Below, piece after piece: positions 1 through 7,274 of a DNA stretch of 64,000 nt. Each line of letters begins with the position of its first letter. The first letter of the stretch is position 1. Source of the DNA: Bacteroidota bacterium (GTDB lineage Bacteria; Bacteroidota; Bacteroidia; Chitinophagales; Saprospiraceae); NCBI GenBank assembly GCA_024642705.1, contig JAHEAQ010000001.1, forward strand, positions 238,225 to 302,224. The letters run 5' to 3'. Position numbers and translations under genes: made by a program. A model generated the notes under the pieces. It was not told where the DNA came from, did not search any database, and saw only the letters and a program-made list of their open reading frames with translations.

Positions 1-637
1 ATTTAATCTTTCCTAACAATCCAGCTTCTTTTGGGTGAGCACTGCTTAGAAACAACTCGAAAAAATCGAATTCTCCTCCATAAACTGGAATTTTTGCTTT
101 TAGATTTGCTCCACAACTAACCAGAAGCTCAATAATTTCTATCAAGTTATATGGAACGACCTGCCTGTACAATTCCACAGCATTAGAAGCACAATAATGA
201 ATAAGTTGAGCTTGATGTCCAAATTGTGACGATTGATGAATAATATTTGGGTTATTTTTCAATATATATTTTAATTTGCTCATATCACCTAACAATAAAA
301 TATCAACTGCATTTTCAAATTCTTGATTTAAAATTCTATTCTTTGCTCTTGCTTCCTCAAAAGAATGAAATCCATGAACATTAGCTGCAATATTAAGAAA
401 ATCTTTTTCTGAATAACTTGCTGAAAAAATTACTTCAACTTTAGCACCTAAATAAGGTGGAAAATAATTACTAACTTCGATAGCCATTGCAGGATTTCTA
501 TTATTGAAACCAATTTCTATTTCTTTTGCATAAATCTTTAGTAAAGAATTTATTGATTTAAATTTATGTTTAACTGCAAGAAATTCTTTGTGCAAATCAG
601 CAACCATTTTAATATCAGAATGATAATAAATTTTCAT
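1..637 (-). CDS. Ankyrin-repeat-like protein, C-terminal part cut by window edge
   Basis: An open frame runs without a stop from ATG at 637 down to base 1, so about 212 residues are visible and the C-terminus lies outside. The N-terminus reads MKIYYHSDIKMVADLHKEF. From about residue 110 there are ankyrin-like elements, including ALVEL-type helices and the loop LLVSCGANLKAKIPVYGG, which resembles the ankyrin GA(D/N)(L/V) turn. Such proteins bind other proteins; no enzyme motif is visible. An upstream ATG at 645 hits a stop after three codons, which fixes the start at 637. The partner and role are unknown, and the ankyrin call rests on one or two recognisable repeats. Confidence 0.6.
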   Translation of the reverse strand, partial: MKIYYHSDIKMVADLHKEFLAVKHKFKSINSLLKIYAKEIEIGFNNRNPAMAIEVSNYFPPYLGAKVEVIFSASYSEKDFLNIAANVHGFHSFEEARAKNRILNQEFENAVDILLLGDMSKLKYILKNNPNIIHQSSQFGHQAQLIHYCASNAVELYRQVVPYNLIEIIELLVSCGANLKAKIPVYGGEFDFFELFLSSAHPKEAGLLGKIK

Positions 638-746
638 AAATTCATATTTAATAATAATTGACAAGAAAGTAAAAAAAATGTCTGACTTTCACTAAAAATG
701 TTAAAACAGTTAAATTACTAATTAAAAAATCAGCCAAAAATCTGAA

Positions 747-1199
747 TTGGGAATCTTTGATAAAATAAAACAAGTTGCATACTATTTCTCTGGTGGGGGC
801 GCAAATTTACAGTTAATTGTTGACGATAGTTTTGTCCAAAAAGATGGGAAAGTTAAAGTAAACATTTTATGTCATGTAAATGAGCAGGATATATTAATTG
901 ACAAACTATATGTAGAAATTAAAGCTGCTGAGACCGTAAAATTTAGACAAAAGCATCCAAAACATGGTTCGATTAACGGCAATTCAACTTCCATAACATA
1001 TGTTAACGAGATAATAGTCGATGAAAATTTTCGATTAGAAGCAAAAGGCGAGTATGAATGGAATGTAGAAATATTTATTCCCACAGGAATTGCTGGCACA
1101 TACCGTGGAATTAATGCAAACCATGATTGGCAATTAAGGACCTGTATGTCAAAAAAAGGAAAAAATCCTGAAAGTGAATGGGTAATGTTTATAGTATAA
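747..1199 (+). CDS. Arrestin-fold (Spo0M-like) protein
   Basis: This 150-residue protein starts at a TTG codon; no in-frame ATG lies upstream and the first residues, MGIFDKIKQ, fit a normal N-terminus. The pattern GANLQLIVDDSFVQKDGKVKV followed by a strand with IDKLYVEIKA resembles the first beta-sandwich of Spo0M/arrestin-like proteins, which start with a phrase meaning 'property X, requires Y, imposes on the molecule'. It has no signal peptide or membrane segment, so it is cytoplasmic. Family members are about 250 residues long, so this one would hold little more than the N-terminal sandwich. It is convergent with the aldehyde dehydrogenase gene. The function is not predictable from sequence, and the family call is tentative. 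Confidence 0.45.
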   Translation: MGIFDKIKQVAYYFSGGGANLQLIVDDSFVQKDGKVKVNILCHVNEQDILIDKLYVEIKAAETVKFRQKHPKHGSINGNSTSITYVNEIIVDENFRLEAKGEYEWNVEIFIPTGIAGTYRGINANHDWQLRTCMSKKGKNPESEWVMFIV

Positions 1200-1224
1200 A
1201 AAACGTAACCAAGTTCAAATTATA

Positions 1225-2661
1225 CTAACTCAACCATTTTTCTGTTAACTTAACCAACCAAGTTTTTGTCTTGTCATATGGAGGCAGTAACAAATCAGAA
1301 GCGCTTAAGGATATAAATTGCTTTAATACCCCTCTTTGATTCACAAATTCTAGATATCCATAATAACCCATACTTTTACCAATTCCACTATTGTTAATTC
1401 CGCCAAAAGGAAGGTTAGAGTTAAACAAATGAATAATTGAATGATTAATTGCAGTTCCACCAGCTCTTGTATTACTCATTAAATAATTGATATTCTTCTT
1501 ACTCTTACTATAAATATAGAGCGCCAAAGGTTTCTCAGCTTTTTCAATGATGCCTGGAACTTTTTGAATATCAGAAAACTCAATAATAGGTAATATTGGA
1601 CCAAAGATTTCTTCTTTTAACAATAAAGCCTTTGAATCCAAATTAGAAACTATAGAAGGTTCTATGAAATTAGTGTTGGCATCCACTTTTCCTCCAAGTT
1701 CAAATTTTCCTCCATTTTCAATCGCATCTTTCAAATAATTATTCAATCTATCAAAGTGTCTGCGATTTACTATTCTTGTATAAGAATCAGATTCTGAAGG
1801 ATTTTCAGTGAAAAATTGCTTTATATTCTCTTTGATTAATGTCAAAAGTTGGTTTTTTACACTTTCATGAACTATCAAATAATCTGGCGCTACGCAAATC
1901 TGACCTGAATTCATAAATTTTGACCAAACAATTCTTTTTGCAGCTATTTTTAAATTGGCAGTTTCATCGACTATGACTGGGGACTTTCCTCCTAATTCTA
2001 AAGTTACAGAAGTTAAGTGTTTTGAAGCAGCTTTCATTACTATTTTGCCGATAGCTGGTGCTCCAGTGAAATGAATATGATTAAAAGGTAATTCTAGTAA
2101 ATCTGAAGAAGTTTTCACTCCACCTTGAACCAAGGCAACTTCTTTTTCATCGAAAGTTTCATTGATTATTTTCTGCAAAAGTGCTGAAGTATGGGGTGTA
2201 ATTTCAGAAGGCTTGAGCATTGCAGGACATCCAGCAGCAATAGCGCTAACTAATGGCACAAGGGTTAAAAAAACAGGGAAATTCCATGGAGCAATTATTA
2301 AGCTGACGCCCTTTGGCTCATTGATAATTTTCGAACTTGAACCCAATAAAGATAATGGAGTTTTCACACTTCTATTTCTTGTCCAACTTGTTAAGTTTCT
2401 TTTTGCATGTTTAATTTCAGAAATCAAAGGTAAAATTTCAGAGGCATCAACTTCTAAAGAGGGTTTTTTAAAATCTGCGTAGAGTGCGTCTCTTAATGCT
2501 TGCCTATTATTTTCTATTGCTTTTTGTAAAAGTGTTAATCGATCATATCTTTTTTTTATGGGTTCATTGCCATAAATGATTTGATTAGATTTTTGTAAAT
2601 TAAAAATTCTTTCCAATTCAATTGTGGCGGTATCCATTATATTTTTTGTGGCGGTATCCAT
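1225..2661 (-). CDS. Class-3 type aldehyde dehydrogenase (NAD(P)+)
   Basis: The enzyme oxidises aldehydes, probably fatty or aromatic ones, to carboxylic acids. The fold is covered in full: the cofactor-binding signature around PWNFPVFLTL, the general-base glutamate in LELGGKSP and the catalytic cysteine in SGQICVAPDY. The last motif is the form typical of class 3 (ALDH3-like) enzymes, as is the length of about 480 residues. Two ATG codons, at 2661 and 2637, each begin MDTAT because a 16-base segment is duplicated in frame. I chose the outer one, but either could be used. A -7 box at 2693-2700 would put the mRNA 5' end near 2688. The substrate cannot be told from sequence. Confidence 0.88.
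   Translation of the reverse strand: MDTATKNIMDTATIELERIFNLQKSNQIIYGNEPIKKRYDRLTLLQKAIENNRQALRDALYADFKKPSLEVDASEILPLISEIKHAKRNLTSWTRNRSVKTPLSLLGSSSKIINEPKGVSLIIAPWNFPVFLTLVPLVSAIAAGCPAMLKPSEITPHTSALLQKIINETFDEKEVALVQGGVKTSSDLLELPFNHIHFTGAPAIGKIVMKAASKHLTSVTLELGGKSPVIVDETANLKIAAKRIVWSKFMNSGQICVAPDYLIVHESVKNQLLTLIKENIKQFFTENPSESDSYTRIVNRRHFDRLNNYLKDAIENGGKFELGGKVDANTNFIEPSIVSNLDSKALLLKEEIFGPILPIIEFSDIQKVPGIIEKAEKPLALYIYSKSKKNINYLMSNTRAGGTAINHSIIHLFNSNLPFGGINNSGIGKSMGYYGYLEFVNQRGVLKQFISLSASDLLLPPYDKTKTWLVKLTEKWLS
2622..2661 (-). repeat. 16-bp in-frame direct repeat duplicating the start codon
   Basis: The sequence TTGTGGCGGTATCCAT occurs exactly twice, at 2622-2637 and 2646-2661, with a period of 24 bases. 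Read on the minus strand, each copy gives ATG followed by codons for DTAT, so the aldehyde dehydrogenase carries two start regions eight codons apart. Confidence 0.85.
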
Positions 2662-2692
2662 AACTTTTAAATATTTCAAATTTAACAAGAAT

Positions 2693-2724
2693 CAAAGATA
2701 ATAGTTTTCTACTTAACTTCACAA
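2693..2724 (-). promoter_or_regulatory. Bacteroidota-type promoter of the aldehyde dehydrogenase gene
   Basis: On the minus strand TATCTTTG (2700-2693) matches the -7 consensus TAnnTTTG exactly. A TTG (2724-2722) lies 21 bases upstream, as expected for the -33 element. The predicted 5' end is near 2688, about 27 bases before the outer ATG. Confidence 0.6.
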
Positions 2725-2801
2725 GGCACAGAACAAATAATTAAATATATTATAAATAAAATAACATATTTTTCAATTTATCTTAAAATAAATAACAAAT
2801 T

Positions 2802-2823
2802 AATTATTGCATATGCAATAATT
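2802..2823. promoter_or_regulatory. Perfect 22-bp palindrome between divergent operons (candidate operator)
   Basis: The bases form an uninterrupted inverted repeat: AATTATTGCAT (2802-2812) followed at once by its reverse complement (2813-2823). There is no U-tract, so it is not a terminator. It lies between the divergent promoters of the aldehyde dehydrogenase gene (2693-2700) and the aromatic operon (2902-2909), about 80-100 bases from each. That arrangement suits a dimeric DNA-binding protein. Which protein is unknown. Confidence 0.5.
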
Positions 2824-2901
2824 GCGGTCATAAGTAATTGATTTTTAGTTATTAATGGTTAAAATAAAGCTATTTTTATTTTATTATTCGAAAATAAAGG
2901 A

Positions 2902-2909
2902 TATGTTTG
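2902..2909 (+). promoter_or_regulatory. -7 promoter box of the Phe/Tyr operon leader
   Basis: TATGTTTG matches TAnnTTTG exactly. Only seven bases separate it from the leader-peptide ATG at 2917, so the transcript would start at or a few bases before that ATG. I see no clear -33 TTTG. Confidence 0.6.
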
Positions 2910-2916
2910 CCCCGTA

Positions 2917-2979
2917 ATGATAAATAACACATTAAATAATAGCTTCTGTTTCTTCTTTTACTTTTACGGAAAAAAGTAG
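2917..2979 (+). CDS. Phe/Tyr-rich attenuator leader peptide
   Basis: A short reading frame of 20 codons runs from ATG 2917 to TAG 2977-2979. Codons 10-17 encode FCFFFYFY, so seven of eight consecutive residues are aromatic (five Phe, two Tyr), exactly the end products of the operon downstream. The reading frame ends five bases before the antiterminator segment at 2984. This is the design of ribosome-mediated attenuation leaders such as pheL in enterobacteria: shortage of Phe-tRNA or Tyr-tRNA stalls the ribosome and lets the operon be read. It is too short for normal ORF calling. No homologue is known to me, so identity rests on composition, position and the RNA structures that follow. Confidence 0.82.
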   Translation: MINNTLNNSFCFFFYFYGKK

Positions 2980-2983
2980 GAAT

Positions 2984-3045
2984 AGAACTTCGTTGCATTT
3001 AATGCCCAAAATATAAAGGAGTTCTTAGCAGAACTCCTTTTTTAG
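2984..3045 (+). promoter_or_regulatory. Transcription attenuator (antiterminator/terminator switch)
   Basis: The terminator is an 11-bp stem, 3015-3025 paired with 3030-3040, with a four-base loop TAGC and a following T run. The left arm can instead pair with an upstream segment: 2984-2991 (AGAACTTC) with 3018-3025 (GGAGTTCT), eight pairs including one G-U. A ribosome stalled on the Phe/Tyr codons (2944-2967) leaves 2984-2991 free and the terminator cannot form. A ribosome that reaches the stop at 2977-2979 covers 2984-2991 and the terminator forms. The structure was worked out by eye. Confidence 0.82.
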
Positions 3046-3120
3046 TTTTTGGAAATTGAACCATTATCAAAATTTGAAAATAGTAAAAAAACAAAGTCCA
3101 ATATTCATGGCTTTTTAAAT

Positions 3121-3975
3121 ATGGATGATAAAAATAAATTAAAAGTAGTTATACAAGGTGTCCCTGGATCCTTTCATGAGATTGCTGCGCGTCACTATTT
3201 TAAAGACAATAATGTCGAACTTGTTCCCGCAATGGATTTCAGAACTTTAATTCAAAAATCTGAAGATGAAAAAGTTTCAGATTTTGCGGTGATGGCCATT
3301 GAAAATACTATAGCTGGTTCTTTATTAGATAATTACATTTTATTAAAAGAATCTAATCTTACAATAGTGGGAGAAGTTCTATTGAGGATTAAACACAATT
3401 TGCTCGTTATTCCTGGTACTAATATTGAAGATTTAAAGCAAGTTAATTCCCATCCTATGGCGATTTTGCAATGCAGGGAATTCTTTTACAATTATCCAAA
3501 TATAAAATTGGTAGAATCAGATGATACTGCTGCAAGTGCAATAACTGTTAAAGAAAAAGGAAACCCAAAATTTGCAGCAATTGCCAGTTCACTTGCTGCA
3601 CAGCAAATTGGACTGGAAATACTAGCACCTGAGATTGAAACCAATCATCGAAATTATACTAGGTTTTTAGTTTTAGAAAGAAAAAATGGTCACCAATTTA
3701 AAAAACACCATGTAAAAGTTTCTGTTTCTTTCGCTTTGGAACACCAGGTTGGTAGCTTAAGTACGGTATTGAATAATCTAACGAAGAATAATACCAACCT
3801 TACCAAAATTCAATCCATGCCAATTATTGGAAAAGAATGGCAATATTATTTCTTTGTTGACTTTATTATAAACGGTTTAGGTGATTTTGAGACCATTATA
3901 AATGATTTAAGGAATGACACCTCTGAATTACATATTTTAGGTACATACGAAAAAGGTGATTACTATGATAGTTAG
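3121..3975 (+). CDS. pheA: Prephenate dehydratase
   Basis: Converts prephenate to phenylpyruvate, the committed step to phenylalanine. The N-terminal catalytic domain begins with GVPGSFHEIAA near residue 13 and carries the conserved Thr-Arg-Phe triad at about 180-182 (NYTRFLVLER). A C-terminal ACT domain from about residue 200 (HQVGSLSTVLNNL) normally binds Phe for feedback inhibition. The frame is open upstream to a TTG at 3049, but that lies in the terminator's T run; ATG 3121 gives 284 residues, the usual length without a fused mutase. The chorismate mutase activity is supplied by the fourth gene. First structural gene of the attenuated operon. Confidence 0.93.
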   Translation: MDDKNKLKVVIQGVPGSFHEIAARHYFKDNNVELVPAMDFRTLIQKSEDEKVSDFAVMAIENTIAGSLLDNYILLKESNLTIVGEVLLRIKHNLLVIPGTNIEDLKQVNSHPMAILQCREFFYNYPNIKLVESDDTAASAITVKEKGNPKFAAIASSLAAQQIGLEILAPEIETNHRNYTRFLVLERKNGHQFKKHHVKVSVSFALEHQVGSLSTVLNNLTKNNTNLTKIQSMPIIGKEWQYYFFVDFIINGLGDFETIINDLRNDTSELHILGTYEKGDYYDS

Positions 3976-5164
3976 TAAAGCAAAAAGATTAGAACATGTA
4001 GAAGAATACTACTTTTCTCATAAGTTACGAGAAATTGCACAAATGAATGCAAATGGTAAGAATGTAATAAACCTTGGTATAGGAAAACCTGATTTACCAC
4101 CTCCAGCATCAGCAATTAATAGACTTAATTCTGCAGCTCTTAATGATTCTAGCCACGGATACCAATCCTACAATGGAATTCCTGAATTGAGAATGGCTTT
4201 TAGCAATTGGTACAAACAATATTATCAGACTGATTTAAATCCAGAATCAGAAATTTTGCCTTTAATTGGAAGTAAAGAAGGTATTATGCACATCACTATG
4301 AGTTTTTTAGAGTCAGGTGATGAAGTGTTAATCCCAAATCCTGGTTACCCTGCATACAGTTCTGCCGCAAATCTAAGTGGAGCTACCACGATATATTATA
4401 ACTTAACTGCTGAAAATGATTGGCTTCCAAATTTTGAAGAACTGGAAGAAATGGACTTAAGTAAGGTCAAACTAATGTGGATCAATTATCCGCACATGCC
4501 CACAGGTGCCCGAGGAAATATTGATGTTTTTGTGAAACTTATCAACTTCTGCAAATCAAACAAAATCTTGCTTTGTCATGACAACCCTTATTCATTTATA
4601 TTAAATGAAATCCCGTTTAGTATTCTTAGTATTGAAGGTGCAAAAGAATGCACCCTTGAATTGAATTCACTTAGCAAATCCCATAATATGTCTGGATGGA
4701 GAGTGGGTATGGTGGGAGGAAAGAAAGATTATATTGATACTATTATGCAATTCAAAAGCAACATGGATTCTGGCATGTTCAAAGCAGTCCAAGAAGGTGC
4801 AATAGAAGCTTTAAATATCGAAGAAAATTGGTACAGAAATTTATTTGATATCTACACTGAAAGAAAAAAAGAAGCAGAAAAAATTATCCGTCTTCTAGAG
4901 TGTGAATACATTGATAATCAAAGTGGCATGTTTCTTTGGGCTAAAATTAATGAGGGATATAATAATTCAAAGGAATTGGCCGACCATATACTTTATGGAT
5001 GTAATGTGTTCATCACACCAGGAAGCATTTTTGGTAGCAATGGCGATCAATATATAAGAATTTCTTTGTGCCAGCCAGTAGAATTGATTGCTACGGCAAA
5101 AGAAAGAATAAAAATATTTGTTGAAAATGCAGCCCAAAGCAAATTTTCACAAAAAGTAGTATAA
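3965..5164 (+). CDS. PLP-dependent class I/II aminotransferase (aromatic operon)
   Basis: Fold-type I aminotransferase, probably making Phe and Tyr from phenylpyruvate and 4-hydroxyphenylpyruvate, or arogenate from prephenate. The PLP lysine is about residue 238 in SLSKSHNMSGWRVG. Asp206 and Tyr209 lie in HDNPYSF, and the carboxylate-binding Arg is about residue 365 (YIRIS). The segment normally reading N-x-N-P-T-G is NYPHMPTG, so the Asn just before the Pro is Met (about 178). ATG 3965 overlaps pheA by 11 bases, showing translational coupling. Related enzymes include LL-diaminopimelate aminotransferase, but the operon argues for aromatic substrates. Confidence 0.85.
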   Translation: MIVSKAKRLEHVEEYYFSHKLREIAQMNANGKNVINLGIGKPDLPPPASAINRLNSAALNDSSHGYQSYNGIPELRMAFSNWYKQYYQTDLNPESEILPLIGSKEGIMHITMSFLESGDEVLIPNPGYPAYSSAANLSGATTIYYNLTAENDWLPNFEELEEMDLSKVKLMWINYPHMPTGARGNIDVFVKLINFCKSNKILLCHDNPYSFILNEIPFSILSIEGAKECTLELNSLSKSHNMSGWRVGMVGGKKDYIDTIMQFKSNMDSGMFKAVQEGAIEALNIEENWYRNLFDIYTERKKEAEKIIRLLECEYIDNQSGMFLWAKINEGYNNSKELADHILYGCNVFITPGSIFGSNGDQYIRISLCQPVELIATAKERIKIFVENAAQSKFSQKVV

Positions 5165-6004
5165 ATGAGAACAGCGATAATAGGTCTTGGATTAATTGGA
5201 GGTTCGTTTGCAAAAAGCTTAAAAGAAAATGGCATATCTACCCATATTATCGGTGTGGATGCATCGTCAGAGCATTGTGAAATTGCAATGAAACTTGGAA
5301 TTGTAGACCAAATATTGGATTTAGAGGAAGCGGTTTCAAACAGCGATCTGATTGTTGTTGCAACACCTGTTAATACTATTTCTACAATTGTAAACAAAGT
5401 TTTAGACCTTGTTGAAAATCAAACAGTTATTGATGTTGGATCTACAAAACTTGAAATTACTCAGGGAGTAAAAGATCATCCAAAAAGAAATCATTATGTA
5501 GCGACACATCCTATGGCAGGAACTGAATTTTCAGGTCCTACCGCCGCAATTTCAAAATTATTTGAAGGAAAATATGTAGTCTTATGTAATGCTGAAGAGA
5601 GTGATTATGGCAAATTTGAATTTGTGAAAAATATTTATGAAAAGCTTGGCATGAAGCCTTTGTTCCAAGATGCAAAATCCCACGACACACACGTGGCCTA
5701 CGTATCTCATATTTCTCATATCAGTTCATTTGCATTAGCCATCACTGTATTGAACAAAGAAGAAGACGAAGATAAAATATTCGAATTGGCAAGTACAGGA
5801 TTTAGTAGTACTGTCCGGTTGGCCAAAAGTTCCCCAGAGACTTGGGTTCCAATTTTTGAACAGAATAGAGATAACGTATTGGAAGTTCTTGACGAGCACA
5901 TAAATGTATTATCAAACTTCAGAAGTTTTTTAATAAAAAAGAATTATAAAGAATTTCACAAAATGATTTGTGAAGCAAATAAAATAAAAAAAATACTTAA
6001 ATAA
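5165..6004 (+). CDS. tyrA: Prephenate dehydrogenase
   Basis: Oxidatively decarboxylates prephenate to 4-hydroxyphenylpyruvate for tyrosine synthesis. The N-terminal Rossmann motif is GLGLIGGSFAKSL (residues 6-18). THPMAGTEFSG, with the catalytic-region histidine, is near residue 115. The 279-residue length fits the single-domain form, with no fused mutase or ACT domain. The start codon immediately follows the aminotransferase stop at 5164. Confidence 0.93.
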   Translation: MRTAIIGLGLIGGSFAKSLKENGISTHIIGVDASSEHCEIAMKLGIVDQILDLEEAVSNSDLIVVATPVNTISTIVNKVLDLVENQTVIDVGSTKLEITQGVKDHPKRNHYVATHPMAGTEFSGPTAAISKLFEGKYVVLCNAEESDYGKFEFVKNIYEKLGMKPLFQDAKSHDTHVAYVSHISHISSFALAITVLNKEEDEDKIFELASTGFSSTVRLAKSSPETWVPIFEQNRDNVLEVLDEHINVLSNFRSFLIKKNYKEFHKMICEANKIKKILK

Positions 6005-6014
6005 ATATTTGATT

Positions 6015-7091
6015 ATGCAAATGAAATTAGAAAATGTCTTTGGAGCTGAAAAACAAAGACCGTATATTATAGCTGGCCCATGCAGTGCTGAAACAGAAGC
6101 TCAAGTACTTGCAATAGCTCATGAACTGAAAGAACAAGACATTGATCTATATAGAGCTGGGATATGGAAGCCAAGAACAAAACCAGGATCATTTGAAGGG
6201 GTTGGTGCTTTAGGATTAAAATGGTTAAGAAGAGTTAAAGAAGAAACAGGATTGAAAGTTACTACTGAGGTAGCTAACAGAGTACATGTGGATGAATGTT
6301 TATATCATGATATTGATGTTCTTTGGATTGGCGCCAGAACTACTGTGAATCCTTTTTCTGTTCAAGAAATAGCAGATGCTTTGAAAGGTGTTGATATTCC
6401 AGTAATGGTGAAAAATCCAATAAATGCAGATTTAGCCCTTTGGATTGGGGGAATCGAAAGACTTTACAAAGCTGGAATTACAAAAATAGCAGCAATCCAT
6501 AGAGGTTTTTCTTCTTTTGGTGAAACAAACTACAGAAATGCGCCTACTTGGCAGATTCCAATCGAATTGAAAAGACAATTTCCAGATCTAACCATAATAA
6601 ACGACAATAGTCATATCTGTGGCAGGAGAGATATTCTTAAAGAAATTGCTCAAGTAGCTATGGATTTGAATTTTGATGGAATAATGACAGAAGTTCACAA
6701 TGATCCGGATAATGCTTGGAGCGATGCCGCACAACAAATTACTCCTAAAGTATTTCACGAATTGGTCCAGAGTTTGGTCATCAGAGAAAGTCAGGATTTA
6801 GATATAAAACACTCAGATCTTTCTTCAATAAGATCAAAAATTGATGTACTTGACGATGAATTGTTAAGAATTCTTTCTGATAGAATGAAATTATCTGAAG
6901 AAATAGGAAAATATAAAAAAGCACATAATATTTCTATTCTTCAACCAGGGAGATGGAATGAGATTATTGAAAAATCAGAACAAAAGGCCAAAAAAACCAA
7001 TTTGAGCTTAAGTTTTGTTTCTGAATTATTCAGAGCTGTGCACCAAGAGTCAATCAATCACCAAGAGGAAATATTAAGTAAAAACGATTAA
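6015..7091 (+). CDS. Bifunctional DAHP synthase / chorismate mutase
   Basis: Catalyses two separate steps: condensation of phosphoenolpyruvate with erythrose 4-phosphate (entry to the shikimate pathway), and chorismate to prephenate. The N-terminal (beta/alpha)8 domain is of the short type Ib kind, with AGPCSAE near residue 18, GAR(T)T and the metal-site H/E residues in HRGFSS and TEVHNDPDNAWSDA. From about residue 265 a helical chorismate mutase domain of the AroQ class follows (SSIRSKIDVLDDELLRILSD). This synthase-mutase fusion order is known in Bacteroidota. ATG 6015 or 6021 may be the start; a TTG at 6009 is less likely. Last gene of the operon, closed by the terminator at 7103-7140. Confidence 0.92.
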   Translation: MQMKLENVFGAEKQRPYIIAGPCSAETEAQVLAIAHELKEQDIDLYRAGIWKPRTKPGSFEGVGALGLKWLRRVKEETGLKVTTEVANRVHVDECLYHDIDVLWIGARTTVNPFSVQEIADALKGVDIPVMVKNPINADLALWIGGIERLYKAGITKIAAIHRGFSSFGETNYRNAPTWQIPIELKRQFPDLTIINDNSHICGRRDILKEIAQVAMDLNFDGIMTEVHNDPDNAWSDAAQQITPKVFHELVQSLVIRESQDLDIKHSDLSSIRSKIDVLDDELLRILSDRMKLSEEIGKYKKAHNISILQPGRWNEIIEKSEQKAKKTNLSLSFVSELFRAVHQESINHQEEILSKND

Positions 7092-7102
7092 AATATAAGT
7101 GC

Positions 7103-7140
7103 AAAAAACCTTCTGATTAGAAATTTTCAGAAGGTTTTTT
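7103..7140 (+). terminator. Rho-independent terminator of the Phe/Tyr operon
   Basis: AACCTTCTGA (7107-7116) pairs with TCAGAAGGTT (7127-7136), followed by a T run; A's on the 5' side extend the stem. It lies 12 bases after the last stop codon. Confidence 0.85.
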
Positions 7141-7274
7141 CTTTATTTGGTAGCCCAAATCCAAATTCATTCTATTTTTTACCCTAAAATGACAATTTTT
7201 AGAGGGAAACACTCCACTTCTTTCCTTAATGATTCGTTTATTTGTGTTCATTTTATCAATTAAGTATTAGAAAC

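Noticed and set aside
3049-3120. Extension of pheA to TTG 3049
   Set aside because: The codon lies inside the terminator's T run and the extra 24 residues show no conservation; ATG 3121 gives the normal family start.
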